Counted from the stretch's first letter, positions 21,875 through 31,791 are shown. The stretch: DNA of 64,000 nt from CAWIOX01 sp963837775 (GCA_963837775.1 CAWIOX010000017.1:1-64000), one strand, 5' to 3'. Translations and numbers: made by a program. The notes: a model not told the origin generated them from the letters alone.

Positions 21875-22408
21875 ATGATCCGAAACATCCTGAAAATGGG
21901 CGATGCGCGGCTGTTGCGCAAGGCGCAGCCGGTCACGCAATTTGGCAGCGATGAACTGAATACCTTGATTGCGGACATGTTCGATACCATGCATGCGGTC
22001 AATGGCGCCGGTCTGGCGGCGCCGCAAATCGGTGTGGATCTGCAACTGGTGATTTTCGGCTTCAAGCAAAACAGCCGCTATCCCGATGCGCCTATGGTGC
22101 CGGAAACCGTGCTGATCAATCCGGCGCTGAAGCCGCTGTCAGACGAAATCGAAGAGGGCTGGGAGGGCTGCCTGTCGGTGCCCGGCCTGCGCGGCATGGT
22201 GCCGCGCTGGAAGGCGCTGCACTATGAGGGTGTTGACCAGTTCGGCCATCTGATCAGTCGCGAGGTGGATGGTTTTCATGCGCGCGTGGTGCAGCATGAA
22301 TGCGATCATCTGGAGGGCATACTGTATCCGATGCGCATCAAGGATATGTCACGCTTCGGTTATGTGGATGTGTTATTCCCTGAACTGGATGCAAACGAGG
22401 ACAATTGA
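21875..22408 (+). CDS. def: Peptide deformylase
   Basis: 177 aa. Removes the formyl group from nascent N-terminal methionine. All three active-site motifs are present: GAGLAAPQIGV, EGCLSVPG (metal Cys) and QHECDHLEG (metal-binding His pair with catalytic Glu). Usually def sits next to fmt; here it stands alone between the galU 3' element and a bidirectional terminator. Confidence 0.95.
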   Translation: MIRNILKMGDARLLRKAQPVTQFGSDELNTLIADMFDTMHAVNGAGLAAPQIGVDLQLVIFGFKQNSRYPDAPMVPETVLINPALKPLSDEIEEGWEGCLSVPGLRGMVPRWKALHYEGVDQFGHLISREVDGFHARVVQHECDHLEGILYPMRIKDMSRFGYVDVLFPELDANEDN

Positions 22409-22433
22409 GCCGGATGAATATCTGGCAAGCAAT

Positions 22434-22464
22434 AAAAAAGGCATACGGATCGTATGCCTTTTTT
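22434..22464. terminator. Bidirectional rho-independent terminator
   Basis: AAAAAAGGCATACG-gat-CGTATGCCTTTTTT: an 8-bp GC-containing stem with an A run on one side and a T run on the other. It serves the convergent def (+) and RluF-like (-) genes. Confidence 0.9.
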
Positions 22465-22469
22465 GTTGC

Positions 22470-23225
22470 TCAAAATTGTTCGTCCGGACGCAGGTAACGC
22501 CATTCGCCGACGGGCAGGTCGCCCAGAGTGATGCGGCCGATACGCACCCGTTTCAGGCCAAGCACTTTCAGGCCGACCATGTCGCACATGCGGCGAATCT
22601 GGCGTTTTTTCCCTTCGCGCAGGATGAAGCTTAACTGATCCTCGTTCTGCCATTTGACCTTGGCCGGCAGCAGCGCTTTTCCATCCATCATCAAGCCATG
22701 ATTCAGGCGTTGCAGCTGATTGTCAGGCAGTTTTCCCGGTTTGGTATATTGCACCCGCACCAGATATTCCTTCTCGACGCTGGTGTCTTGTCCGATCAGG
22801 TGCTTGGCAACGCGGCCGTCTTGTGTCAGGACCAGCAATCCTACCGAGTCGATATCGAGTCGCCCGGCCGGTACCAGGCTGCGCAACTGGGTAGGATGGA
22901 ATTGCTCGTCTGCCTTGTCTTCAGACCAACGGGTGCTGGCGTTGACCAGCGCGACTGCCGGCTTATAGCCATCCTCAGCCTGTCCGCTGACATAGCCCAT
23001 CGGTTTGTTGATCAGGATGGTCACGCGCTTGGATTGCTGCGCACTGGCCTGGCGCTCAACGGTTACCCGCTGACTTGGCAGTACCTTGCTGCCCAACGTA
23101 GAGACAACAACGCCATCAACCCGCACCCAGCCGCGTTCAATCCATTCATCGGCTTCACGCCGCGAGCAAAGACCCAGTTCAGACATGCGTTTGGAGAGAC
23201 GTAGGGGTTCAGACATAGTAATCAA
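22470..23225 (-). CDS. RsuA/RluF-family pseudouridine synthase
   Basis: 251 aa. An N-terminal S4 RNA-binding domain (RLSKRMSELGLCSRREADEWIERG) is followed by the pseudouridine synthase core with catalytic Asp in AGRLDIDSVGLL, and the family end motif REGKKRQIRRM. It resembles RluF (23S rRNA) more than RsuA or RluB, but the target uridine cannot be fixed from sequence. Start may be the first ATG or the one three codons later (MSEPLRL). Confidence 0.85.
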   Translation of the reverse strand: MITMSEPLRLSKRMSELGLCSRREADEWIERGWVRVDGVVVSTLGSKVLPSQRVTVERQASAQQSKRVTILINKPMGYVSGQAEDGYKPAVALVNASTRWSEDKADEQFHPTQLRSLVPAGRLDIDSVGLLVLTQDGRVAKHLIGQDTSVEKEYLVRVQYTKPGKLPDNQLQRLNHGLMMDGKALLPAKVKWQNEDQLSFILREGKKRQIRRMCDMVGLKVLGLKRVRIGRITLGDLPVGEWRYLRPDEQF

Positions 23226-23276
23226 ATGGATAAAAATAAAGTGCGGTGTTAATCGGAGTGGGGCGTACGCCTGAAA

Positions 23277-25829
23277 TTAAATGTGCAGCGCCGCCAGCAA
23301 ATCGGTTTCCAGCTGAATTTGCATACGTGCATTATTCAACGAGGGTGCATCAACCAGGAAAACGTCTTCAACCCGTTCGCCCAGGGTCATGATTTTGGCG
23401 GTGTGCAAGTTGATTTTGTATTTGGCCAGCACGTTTGCGATTGCATACAGCAAGCCATTACGATCATTGGCGGTGATCGATAGTAAATAGTACTGACCGC
23501 GCTCATCCGGCCGCAAGTCAACCGTTGGCTTGATCGGAAAGGTTCGCGACAGGCGCGACAATCGGCCTTTGGTCGGTTCTGGCAGCGACTCTTCAGACTG
23601 TAACAGTTCAATCAGTTGGTGCTCGATCAGATTGATGATGTCGCGGTAATTCTTGGCAAAAGAAGCTTCAGTGACGAGGAAGGTGTCCAGCGCGTAGCCA
23701 TGCCGGGTGGTGTGAATTTTTGCATCAAGAATGCTGAAGTTTTTCTTGTCGAAATAACTACATATGTGCGCAAACAGATCTGGCTGGTCTTTGGTGTAAA
23801 CCGTCACTTGCAGACCTTCTCCAATCGGAGCCAGCCGGCACTTGACCACCGGGGTCTCGCTATTGATTTTGTAATAGAGCGAGCGGGTTTGCCACGCGAT
23901 GTCCGAGGCGTCATGGCGCAGGAAGTAAGCCATATCAAGTTGCTTCCAGAGTGCCATGTGCGCATCTTCGGGAAGCGTATACAGGCGTAAAGTCTTGAGC
24001 GCATCTTGCTGGCGGTTTTTCAATTCACGGTCAGCGGAAGGTACTTCGCCGCCTAAAGCGCGCAGCGTCATCCGATACAGATCTTCCAGCAATTTGCCTT
24101 TCCACGCATTCCAGACTTTCGGACTGGTGCCGCGGATATCGGCGACTGTCAACAGATATAGAGCGGTCAAATGCCGTTCATCGATGACCAGTTTGGCAAA
24201 ATTCTTGATGACATCTGGGTCCGACAGATCTTGTTTCTGCGCAACATGCGACATCGTCAGGTGATTTTCCACCACAAAAACGATTAAATCGGTATCAGCC
24301 TTCGACAGTCCATGATCCTTGCAGAATTTGCGCGCATCGGCCATTCCCAGTTTTGAATGATCGCCGCCGCGCCCTTTAGCAATATCATGAAACAAGGCCG
24401 CGATATACAGCAGCCACGGCTGTGAAAAATTCGCCATCAGTTGGCTGCAATAGGGGTATTCGTGCGCATGTTCGGTCATCGTAAAGCGCCGCACATTGCG
24501 CACCACCATCAAAATATGCTGATCCACCGTGTAGACATGAAACAGATCGTGCTGCATCTGCCCGACTATGCGCCGGAAATTCGGCAGGTAGCGCCCCAGA
24601 ATGCTGGTCTGGTTCATGTTCCTGAGCGCATGGGTGATGCCTTGCGGCGCCTGCAGTATCTGCAGGAATAACGCACGGTTGGCCGGTGCACGACGGAATT
24701 TGTCATCGATCTTGAAGCGGGCATGCCACAGTGCGCGCAAGGTACGTGCAGTCATGCCCTTCAAATCGGTATGGGATGACAGTAGCAGGAACACTTCGAG
24801 CATCGCCGATGGCGTTGCCATAAAAGTGTCATCCTGCACAATATCGATAAAACCGTTGACCTCGTTGAAGCGTTCGTTGATTGCTTGCGGTTCGGCTGGT
24901 TGCGGAAATAACTGCGCCTCTATGTTTTGCAATAAAATCGTATTGAGCTGGGTGACTGCCTTGGCTGCCCAGTAGTATCGCTGCATCAGGTATTCGCTGG
25001 CACGGCGGGTATCGGTCGTCTTGAAACCGAATGTTTCAGCAATGGCTGTCTGTACGTCAAACAATAGACGGTCTTCGCGGCGCCCGGTGTGAATGTGCAG
25101 GCGTATCCGGATATCCTTGAAGGCGCGTTCAGTTTGCGTAAGTTGGCGTGCTTCGGTAGATGTGATCAGCCCGCGTTCAGCCAATTCGCGCCATGATTCA
25201 CCGAGTCCCGCTGCCTTGGCGACCCACAGAATAACCTGCAAATCACGCAGCCCACCGGGGCTTTCCTTGCAATTCGGTTCCAGGCTATAGGGTGTGTCCT
25301 CGTATTTCACATGCCGCTGTCGCAATTCCAGAATTTTTGCCTGGAAAAAAGATTGCGGATTCATTGCTGCCGTGTAGCGGGTACGCAGAAATTGGAATAA
25401 TTTGCGGTTGCCGGTAATCAGGCGCGCTTCCAGCAGGCAAGTCTGCACGGTAATGTCGGCAACCGATTCGGACAGACACTCATCGATGGTGCGGATGCTG
25501 TGACCAATCTCCAGGCCGATATCCCAGAATAACTGCACCAGGCTCTCGAGTTGCTCCTGCAGTACAGCGTCCGGTTTTCCCGGTAGTAAAATCAGGAGGT
25601 CGACATCTGAATAAGGGAATAGCTCGCCGCGACCATATCCCCCGACGCCGACCAGTGCCAGGTTGCTTGGCAGCCCAAGTGCCTGCCATGCTTGAATCAG
25701 TGCAGCATCGACATGCTGGCGTAAGGTTTTAAGAAGCTTTTCAGGTTTGCTGGCCGCCTGAAACGCATGAATGGCAGTTTGCCGCTCATGCTTGAGCTGT
25801 TCCTTCAGCGTCAACGCCAGAGATGCCAT
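23277..25829 (-). CDS. glnD: Bifunctional [protein-PII] uridylyltransferase/uridylyl-removing enzyme
   Basis: 850 aa. Nitrogen sensor that adds or removes UMP on PII according to glutamine. Domains in order: nucleotidyltransferase with VGGYGRGELFPYSDVDLLIL (~60-80), a helical linker, a metal-dependent HD domain (LFHDIAKGRGGDHSKLG, about 430-450), and two C-terminal ACT domains (~665-735 and ~780-840) that bind glutamine. It is 2 nt from the map stop, so map-glnD is a tight operon. Confidence 0.95.
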   Translation of the reverse strand: MASLALTLKEQLKHERQTAIHAFQAASKPEKLLKTLRQHVDAALIQAWQALGLPSNLALVGVGGYGRGELFPYSDVDLLILLPGKPDAVLQEQLESLVQLFWDIGLEIGHSIRTIDECLSESVADITVQTCLLEARLITGNRKLFQFLRTRYTAAMNPQSFFQAKILELRQRHVKYEDTPYSLEPNCKESPGGLRDLQVILWVAKAAGLGESWRELAERGLITSTEARQLTQTERAFKDIRIRLHIHTGRREDRLLFDVQTAIAETFGFKTTDTRRASEYLMQRYYWAAKAVTQLNTILLQNIEAQLFPQPAEPQAINERFNEVNGFIDIVQDDTFMATPSAMLEVFLLLSSHTDLKGMTARTLRALWHARFKIDDKFRRAPANRALFLQILQAPQGITHALRNMNQTSILGRYLPNFRRIVGQMQHDLFHVYTVDQHILMVVRNVRRFTMTEHAHEYPYCSQLMANFSQPWLLYIAALFHDIAKGRGGDHSKLGMADARKFCKDHGLSKADTDLIVFVVENHLTMSHVAQKQDLSDPDVIKNFAKLVIDERHLTALYLLTVADIRGTSPKVWNAWKGKLLEDLYRMTLRALGGEVPSADRELKNRQQDALKTLRLYTLPEDAHMALWKQLDMAYFLRHDASDIAWQTRSLYYKINSETPVVKCRLAPIGEGLQVTVYTKDQPDLFAHICSYFDKKNFSILDAKIHTTRHGYALDTFLVTEASFAKNYRDIINLIEHQLIELLQSEESLPEPTKGRLSRLSRTFPIKPTVDLRPDERGQYYLLSITANDRNGLLYAIANVLAKYKINLHTAKIMTLGERVEDVFLVDAPSLNNARMQIQLETDLLAALHI

Positions 25830-25831
25830 TG

Positions 25832-26665
25832 TTATACAGTTGACGGAGTGGTTGCAGGGGCGGCCTGAATGAAAGCCGGTGGCGGTGGCATTCCCGGGGA
25901 CACTGTCAATACTTCATAGCCTGTTTCGGTAACGAGTATTGTGTGTTCCCATTGTGCGGAAAGGCTGCGATCCTTGGTTTTGATGGTCCAGCCATCGCCC
26001 ATTTCGCGGATCTCCCGACGGCCGGCATTAATCATCGGTTCAACCGTAAAAATCATGCCGGCAGCCAGTTTCTCCAGCGTGCCGGGGCGTCCGTAGTGCA
26101 GTACCTGCGGTTCTTCATGGAATACCTTGCCGATACCATGGCCGCAGAATTCACGCACCACACTGTAGCCAGCTTTTTCCGCGTGCTGCTGAATAACATG
26201 ACCGATGTCGCCCAAATGAGCGCCCGGGCGAATTTTTGAGATGCCCAGCCACATGCATTCGTAGGTAATTGCACTGAGTCGCTTGGCAAGAATTGATGGC
26301 TCGCCGACAAAAAACATGCGACTGGTATCGCCGTGATAGCCGTCCTTGATAACTGTGATGTCAAGATTGACTACATCGCCATTCTTAAGCACTTTGTCGC
26401 CGGGAATGCCGTGGCAGATTACATCATTGACCGAAGTGCAGATCGATTTTGGGTAGGGAGTGTAGCCTGAAGGACAATAATTAAGAGGGGCGGGAATTGA
26501 GCCTTGCACATTGATCATGTATTCATGGCATAAACGATCGAGTTCCCCGGTAGTAATGCCGGATTTAACGTGCGGGGTGATGAAATCAAGTACTTCGGCG
26601 GCAAGTTTGCCTGCCACCCTCATGCCGATGATATCGTCGGGAGTTTTTATCGAAATGGAAGACAT
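25832..26665 (-). CDS. map: Methionine aminopeptidase, type I
   Basis: Removes the initiator methionine. Metal-binding residues are visible in NLDITVIKDGYHGDTSRMF (two Asp), FCGHGIGKVFHEEP (His), TVEPMIN (Glu) and the final WEHTILVTE (Glu). The start chosen is ATG at 26665 (MSSISIKTPDDIIGM; 277 aa), which fits the family. The frame stays open to a GTG at 26749, but that would add 28 residues with no family match. It is divergent from rpsB, the common betaproteobacterial arrangement. Confidence 0.93.
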   Translation of the reverse strand: MSSISIKTPDDIIGMRVAGKLAAEVLDFITPHVKSGITTGELDRLCHEYMINVQGSIPAPLNYCPSGYTPYPKSICTSVNDVICHGIPGDKVLKNGDVVNLDITVIKDGYHGDTSRMFFVGEPSILAKRLSAITYECMWLGISKIRPGAHLGDIGHVIQQHAEKAGYSVVREFCGHGIGKVFHEEPQVLHYGRPGTLEKLAAGMIFTVEPMINAGRREIREMGDGWTIKTKDRSLSAQWEHTILVTETGYEVLTVSPGMPPPPAFIQAAPATTPSTV

Positions 26666-26770
26666 AAGTAGCAAGTAACCATGGCCAGTCGTAATGCCAG
26701 CCTGATAATCAGTTAAAACAAGATTATAGACGAGCCAATGGATTTTCACCTATGAGGGCTTATGTGGCAC

Positions 26771-26800
26771 TTGAAGAAAACTACCTTGTTGATGTAAAAT
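26771..26800 (+). promoter_or_regulatory. Candidate sigma-70 promoter of rpsB
   Basis: TTGAAG at 26771-26776 and TAAAAT at 26795-26800 with an 18-nt spacer. They lie ~118 nt upstream of rpsB, leaving a long leader that could carry S2-mediated autoregulation. Confidence 0.5.
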
Positions 26801-26917
26801 CGACGGTTAGCTCGGGAGTAATTCTGAGTGACATTGAAATTCAATCGCGAATCTGGTCGAAAAGGGTGCTCTTCATTGAGTGACTGACTGGATTCCAGAC
26901 CAAACCCTGGAGATATT

Positions 26918-27673
26918 ATGTCTGTAACTATGCGTGAAATGTTGGAAGCTGGCGTGCATTTTGGCCACCAAACCCGTTTTTGGAATCCTAAGATGGCGCC
27001 ATTCATCTTTGGCCATCGCAACAAAATCCACATTATCAATCTGGAAAAGACCCTTGGCATGTACCAAGAGGCAATGAAGCATATCCGCCAATTATCCGCT
27101 AATCGCGGCACCATCTTGATGGTTGGCACAAAGCGTCAGGCGCGTGACATTGTTGCTGCTGAAGCTCAGCGTGCTGGTGTGCCTTATGTTGATCAGCGCT
27201 GGTTGGGCGGCATGCTGACTAATTTCAAGACAATCAAAACATCGATCAAGCGCCTGAAGGAAATGGAAGCTTCGATTGAAGATGGTTCGGTTGAGAAATT
27301 GAGCAAAAAAGAAGGCTTGATGTTTGAACGTGAAATGATCAAGTTGCAAAAATCCATCGGCGGCATCAAGGACATGGGCGGCATTCCGGATGCAATTTTT
27401 GTCGTTGACGTCGGCTACCACAAGGGTGCGATTACTGAAGCTGCAAAATTGGGCATTCCGGTTATCGGCGTGGTTGATACCAACCACTCGCCAGAAGGCG
27501 TGACTTACGTTATTCCAGGTAACGATGACTCATCCAAGGCAATCGCGCTGTACGCACGTGGCGTTGCGGATGCAATCCTTGAAGGTCGTGCAAACGCCGT
27601 CAATGATGTTGTTGCCGCTGTCAAGGCTGGCGCTGAAGGCGATGAGTTTGTTGAGGTTAGCGAGCAAGCGTAA
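26918..27673 (+). CDS. rpsB: 30S ribosomal protein S2
   Basis: 251 aa. S2 family from MREMLEAGVHFGHQTRFWNPKM onward, with the coiled-coil insert at ~100-160 and the closing EGRANAVNDVVAAVKAG. GGAGA precedes the ATG by 6 nt. It is first in the rpsB-tsf-pyrH-frr cluster and is followed by a terminator before tsf, which probably sets the relative levels of S2 and EF-Ts. Confidence 0.97.
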   Translation: MSVTMREMLEAGVHFGHQTRFWNPKMAPFIFGHRNKIHIINLEKTLGMYQEAMKHIRQLSANRGTILMVGTKRQARDIVAAEAQRAGVPYVDQRWLGGMLTNFKTIKTSIKRLKEMEASIEDGSVEKLSKKEGLMFEREMIKLQKSIGGIKDMGGIPDAIFVVDVGYHKGAITEAAKLGIPVIGVVDTNHSPEGVTYVIPGNDDSSKAIALYARGVADAILEGRANAVNDVVAAVKAGAEGDEFVEVSEQA

Positions 27674-27699
27674 GTTTCTTGCCTGACTTGAGAGTCTTG

Positions 27700-27731
27700 A
27701 AAAGGGGCAACATTGGTTCGCCCCTTTTTTT
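27700..27731 (+). terminator. rho-independent terminator/attenuator between rpsB and tsf
   Basis: GGGGC (27704-27708) pairs with GCCCC (27720-27724) across an 11-nt loop, flanked by AAAA and T7. Partial read-through into tsf is likely. Confidence 0.8.
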
Positions 27732-27799
27732 GAGTGTTTTTTTTGAATGTGTTTTGATTTTTGGCGCCGATAGGCGGCCAATATAGCTAGGAGATTAAC

Positions 27800-28681
27800 A
27801 TGGCGGCAATTACTGCAGCGATGGTGGGCGAATTACGTGCAAAGACGGATGCTCCAATGATGGAGTGCAAGAAGGCGCTGACTGAGGCGGATGGCGATAT
27901 GTCCAAGGCAGAAGATATTCTGCGCGTCAAATTGGGCAGCAAGGCTTCGAAGGCGGCTTCGCGTGTCACCGCTGAAGGTGTTGTGGCAACTTTCATCGCT
28001 GGTGGCGTGGGCGCATTGATTGAAGTGAATTGCGAAACTGACTTCGTTACTAAAAATGATGATTTCATTGCATTTGCAAATGCTTGTGTCAAATTGGTTG
28101 CTGAAAACAACCCTGCTGATGTTGCTGCATTGTCAGCATTGCCGCTGGACGGAAAAACCGTTGAAGAGACACGCTCGGCACTGATTGGGCGCATTGGTGA
28201 AAATATGTCCATTCGCCGCTTCAAACGTTTCGAGACAACTGGTAAGTTGACCTCTTATCTGCATGGCACACGCATTGGCGTTATGGTTGAATTCGAAGGC
28301 GCAAATGAGCAAGTTGGCAAAGATGTTGCGATGCACATCGCAGCGATGAAGCCAGTTTCCCTGTCTTCGGAGCAAGTCCCTGCAGATTTGATTGAAAAAG
28401 AACGTTCAATCGCAGCTCAAAAAGCCGCTGAATCTGGCAAGCCTGCAGAGATCATTGCGAAAATGGTTGATGGGTCGGTTCAGAAATTCCTGAAGGAAGT
28501 TTCACTGTTCAATCAGACCTTCGTTAAAAATGATAAGCAGACCGTTGAGCAAATGCTCAAGGCTGAAAATACTGCCATCAAATCTTTCGTCATGTTTATT
28601 GTAGGCGAAGGCATTGAGAAGAAGCAGGATGATTTTGCCGCAGAAGTAGCTGCGCAAGTCGCAGCAGCCAAGCAGGCGTAA
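27800..28681 (+). CDS. tsf: Elongation factor Ts
   Basis: 293 aa. Nucleotide exchange factor for EF-Tu. The N-terminal UBA-like domain contains TDAPMMECKKAL; the core has EVNCETDFVTKND, the EF-Tu contact motif, and the two-fold repeated alpha/beta domain follows. AGGAG lies 7 nt before the ATG. It is 127 bp from rpsB. Confidence 0.97.
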   Translation: MAAITAAMVGELRAKTDAPMMECKKALTEADGDMSKAEDILRVKLGSKASKAASRVTAEGVVATFIAGGVGALIEVNCETDFVTKNDDFIAFANACVKLVAENNPADVAALSALPLDGKTVEETRSALIGRIGENMSIRRFKRFETTGKLTSYLHGTRIGVMVEFEGANEQVGKDVAMHIAAMKPVSLSSEQVPADLIEKERSIAAQKAAESGKPAEIIAKMVDGSVQKFLKEVSLFNQTFVKNDKQTVEQMLKAENTAIKSFVMFIVGEGIEKKQDDFAAEVAAQVAAAKQA

Positions 28682-28692
28682 GCGATGTAAAG

Positions 28693-28715
28693 CGGGCCGA
28701 AAGGCCCGTTTTTTT
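28693..28715 (+). terminator. rho-independent terminator after tsf
   Basis: CGGGCC-gaaa-GGCCCG with a GNRA-type tetraloop, then T7. A textbook intrinsic terminator. Confidence 0.93.
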
Positions 28716-28840
28716 AACTTGCTCAAATCACTTCTTTAGTCTGAATGTCATAAGTTTGAATCCGCTTCTGTCACAAAATGACGCTTCGGAATGACATGTC
28801 AGGCGACTATATAACCGGATTTTCAAAAGGAAAAAAGCTC

Positions 28841-29557
28841 ATGAAAAAACCTGCCTATAAGCGCGTCCTTCTCAAGCTTTCCGGTGAAGCTTTGATGGGT
28901 GATGATCCCTACGGCATCAACCGTGCAACGATTGAACGCATGGTGGCTGATGTAGCCGAGGTGGCAAATCTGGGTGTTGAACTAGCTATCGTCATCGGTG
29001 GTGGAAATATTTTCCGTGGCGTAGCGCCAGGGGCGCAAGGCATGGATCGCGCCACTGCTGATTACATGGGGATGCTGGCAACGGTCATGAACTCTCTTGC
29101 ACTGGCAGATGCAATGCGTCAGGCTGGAATTACTGCGCGCGTGATGTCCGCAATTAGCATTGAACAAGTAGTGGAGCCATATGTACGCCCGAAAGCTCTT
29201 CAATATCTTGAAGAAGGTAAGATTGTTGTTTTTGCCGCTGGTACGGGCAACCCATTCTTTACGACAGATACTGCAGCGGCCTTGCGCGGCTCGGAAATTA
29301 GCGCCGAAATCGTACTAAAAGCCACCAAAGTTGATGGTGTATATACAGCTGATCCTAAAAAAGACCCGAATGCGGTCCGATATTCAACTATCACCTTCGA
29401 TGAAGCGATTGCGAAGCACCTCCAAGTTATGGATGCGACGGCCTTCGCACTGTGCCGTGACCAAAAATTGCCAATCAAGGTTTTTTCCATCGTAAAGCCC
29501 GGTGCGTTGTTGCGTGCCATCATGGGCGATGATGAGGGAACACTTGTTCACGTTTAA
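28841..29557 (+). CDS. pyrH: UMP kinase
   Basis: 238 aa from ATG at 28841. Phosphorylates UMP to UDP; hexameric amino-acid-kinase fold. Motifs: KRVLLKLSGEAL, IVIGGGNIFRG and TGNPFFTTDTAAALR, followed by KVDGVYTADPK. The frame is open to 28778, but MKKPAYKRVLLKLSGEA is the family start, and AAGGA sits ~10 nt before it. It follows the tsf terminator and begins the long plus-strand series that ends at lpxB. Confidence 0.95.
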   Translation: MKKPAYKRVLLKLSGEALMGDDPYGINRATIERMVADVAEVANLGVELAIVIGGGNIFRGVAPGAQGMDRATADYMGMLATVMNSLALADAMRQAGITARVMSAISIEQVVEPYVRPKALQYLEEGKIVVFAAGTGNPFFTTDTAAALRGSEISAEIVLKATKVDGVYTADPKKDPNAVRYSTITFDEAIAKHLQVMDATAFALCRDQKLPIKVFSIVKPGALLRAIMGDDEGTLVHV

Positions 29558-29592
29558 GATATCTTTTTACCCTTTGTGAAGAGGAGAGCAGC

Positions 29593-30153
29593 ATGACGAT
29601 TGCTGACGTCAAGAAAATTACAGACCAAAAAATGCAGAAATCGATCGATGCGCTGAAAGCGGATCTAGCGAAAGTACGTACCGGCCGTGCGCATACCGGA
29701 ATACTGGATCATGTTCAGGTTGATTATTATGGCAGCCCTACACACATCACCCAAGTCGCAAATGTGACATTGATTGATGCCCGTACTATTGGCGTTCAGC
29801 CTTGGGAAAAAAAGATGATTTCAGCGATAGAGAAAGCAATTCGTGATGCTGATCTCGGCCTGAATCCTTCAACTCAAGGCGATATGATCAGGGTGCCGAC
29901 CCCGGCTTTGACCGAGGAGCGACGCAAGGAGATGGTTAAATTGGCCAAGGGTGAAGCCGAGGATGCGAAAATTGCAATTCGCAACATTCGCCGTGACGCA
30001 AATGAAGCCTTTAAGAAATTATTAAAGGACAAAGAGTGCTCGGAAGATGATGAGCGTCGTGCACAGGATGACATCCAGAAAATGACTGACAAAGCAGTGT
30101 TGGAGGTTGATAAATTAGTTGTAGAAAAAGAGAAAGAAATTTTGACAGTTTGA
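29593..30153 (+). CDS. frr: Ribosome recycling factor
   Basis: 186 aa, the standard length. With EF-G it splits post-termination ribosomes. It has the long helical domain I with KVRTGRAH, domain II around VDYYGSPTHITQVANV, and the end helix with KGEAEDAKIAIRNIRRDAN. GAGGAG precedes the ATG by 6 nt. It is 35 bp after pyrH. Confidence 0.97.
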   Translation: MTIADVKKITDQKMQKSIDALKADLAKVRTGRAHTGILDHVQVDYYGSPTHITQVANVTLIDARTIGVQPWEKKMISAIEKAIRDADLGLNPSTQGDMIRVPTPALTEERRKEMVKLAKGEAEDAKIAIRNIRRDANEAFKKLLKDKECSEDDERRAQDDIQKMTDKAVLEVDKLVVEKEKEILTV

Positions 30154-30205
30154 TCTTGCATCTATTTTTTACGACTAAAACAGTTTTCCATTTTTAATCC
30201 TTTAC

Positions 30206-30958
30206 ATGACATATTCGAGTTTTACTCAAAAGGTGCCGGGAGTGCCTTCGGTTCCGCGGCACATTGCCATTATTATGGATGGCAATGGGCGTTGGGCCAC
30301 AAAGCGTTTTCTGCCGCGTGTAGCGGGTCATGTAAAGGGTGTTGATACAGTTCGCAACATTGTTGAGGCATGCATTGATCGTGGTATTGAATTTTTGACT
30401 TTGTTTGCTTTTAGTTCGGAAAATTGGCGTCGCCCTGCGGATGAAGTTTCCCTCTTGATGCGCCTGTTCATGACGGCTTTGGAGCGGGAAGTGTCAAAAA
30501 TGCATGCGAATGGCATTTGCCTGAAAGTTATCGGCGATCTAAATCGATTTGATGAAAAACTGCAAAGCATGATTGTTGACGCGGAGCGTAAAACCGCTAA
30601 CAACACGCGTTTGACAGTAACAATTTGTGCAAATTACGGTGGTCGCTGGGATGTCATGCAGGCGATAGGGAAAATGGTGGCAATTCACCCCGGGGTCACG
30701 GCGTTCAGCGAAGATCAGTTGGCGCCTCATTTGTCTATGGCATATGCACCCGAACCGGATTTATTCATTCGTACCGGTGGTGAGCAACGCATTTCCAATT
30801 TTCTTCTTTGGCAACTTGCCTATACGGAGCTGTATTTTTCGGAGACGTACTGGCCTGATTTTGATGCGAGCAAGCTTGATCTGGCTATAGCGTCATATCA
30901 GCAGCGTGAGCGCCGTTTTGGTCGTACCAGCGAGCAGTTACTTGAAAAGGCACCCTGA
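30206..30958 (+). CDS. uppS: Undecaprenyl diphosphate synthase
   Basis: 250 aa. cis-Prenyltransferase that makes the C55 lipid carrier for peptidoglycan and O-antigen. Motifs: IIMDGNGRWA (catalytic Asp), FAFSSENWRRP, and the C-terminal PEPDLFIRTGGEQRISNFLLW with the diphosphate-binding Arg residues. The stop overlaps the cdsA ATG by one base. Confidence 0.96.
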   Translation: MTYSSFTQKVPGVPSVPRHIAIIMDGNGRWATKRFLPRVAGHVKGVDTVRNIVEACIDRGIEFLTLFAFSSENWRRPADEVSLLMRLFMTALEREVSKMHANGICLKVIGDLNRFDEKLQSMIVDAERKTANNTRLTVTICANYGGRWDVMQAIGKMVAIHPGVTAFSEDQLAPHLSMAYAPEPDLFIRTGGEQRISNFLLWQLAYTELYFSETYWPDFDASKLDLAIASYQQRERRFGRTSEQLLEKAP

Positions 30959-31776
30959 TGCTGAAAGCGCGAGTAATTACGGCATTAGCCTTGCTGGCCG
31001 TAATGTTGTCGGTGCTGTATTCAAATTCTTTTGTTGCATTTGTCCTTCTGGCAACAATATTTTTCGCTGCAGCTTGCTGGGAAAGCTTCCGATTATTCAG
31101 TCGGCGGCATCCCATCATCGGTGCAGGAATATGGGCCTTCGCTTTTGTTTTTCTGGCATTTAAGGGAGATTCAGGCGGGGCTTTCTGGCTCTTCGGTATT
31201 TGCGTTGCGTGCTGGATATTTTTCTTTGTGCCATCACTGGCCAGAGGTTTGCCGGCGCAGGATAGTTTAAACAATCGAATATTGGGTGGCGTCTATGGCG
31301 TCAGCATTTTTGGATGTTTTATAGCAATAGTCGCGCTTTATCGGAATTCACCGATACTATTACTTTCTGTCATGAGCATTGTCTGGGTTGCAGACATCGG
31401 CGCTTATTTTTCCGGAAAAGCATTTGGGAAGCATAAATTGGCGCCATCAATCTCTCCGGGGAAATCATGGGAGGGGGCAATCGGGGGCTGGTTTGCCGTG
31501 ATGATGCTAGCTATTGTCAGCACGCAATTACCACAACTAAGCGGTAGTTTCAGTGCAAAATTGCACATTGTTTTTGGATGGCCTGGCCTCGTGGCAGGCA
31601 TGACACTTTTGGTGGCAGCGAGTATCGTAGGTGATTTGTTCGAGTCTTTATTGAAGCGTCGCGCCAATATGAAAGATAGTAGCAAATTGCTTCCTGGGCA
31701 TGGCGGCGTTCTTGACCGCATTGATGCACTAATTCCGGTTTTGCCGCTTGCCACTTTACTTTCTGCATGGTTATAG
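30958..31776 (+). CDS. cdsA: Phosphatidate cytidylyltransferase
   Basis: 272 aa, an integral membrane enzyme with about seven or eight hydrophobic segments. Makes CDP-diacylglycerol, the branch point of phospholipid synthesis. The CDS signature is clear at the C-terminus: SLLKRRANMKDSSKLLPGHG, then LDRID. Translationally coupled to uppS (1-nt overlap). Confidence 0.95.
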   Translation: MLKARVITALALLAVMLSVLYSNSFVAFVLLATIFFAAACWESFRLFSRRHPIIGAGIWAFAFVFLAFKGDSGGAFWLFGICVACWIFFFVPSLARGLPAQDSLNNRILGGVYGVSIFGCFIAIVALYRNSPILLLSVMSIVWVADIGAYFSGKAFGKHKLAPSISPGKSWEGAIGGWFAVMMLAIVSTQLPQLSGSFSAKLHIVFGWPGLVAGMTLLVAASIVGDLFESLLKRRANMKDSSKLLPGHGGVLDRIDALIPVLPLATLLSAWL

Positions 31777-31791
31777 GAAAGAATGTAAATC

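Noticed and set aside
26666..26749. 28-residue N-terminal extension of map from a GTG
   Set aside because: Family alignment begins at MSSISIKTPDD; the extension has no similarity and would run toward the rpsB promoter region.
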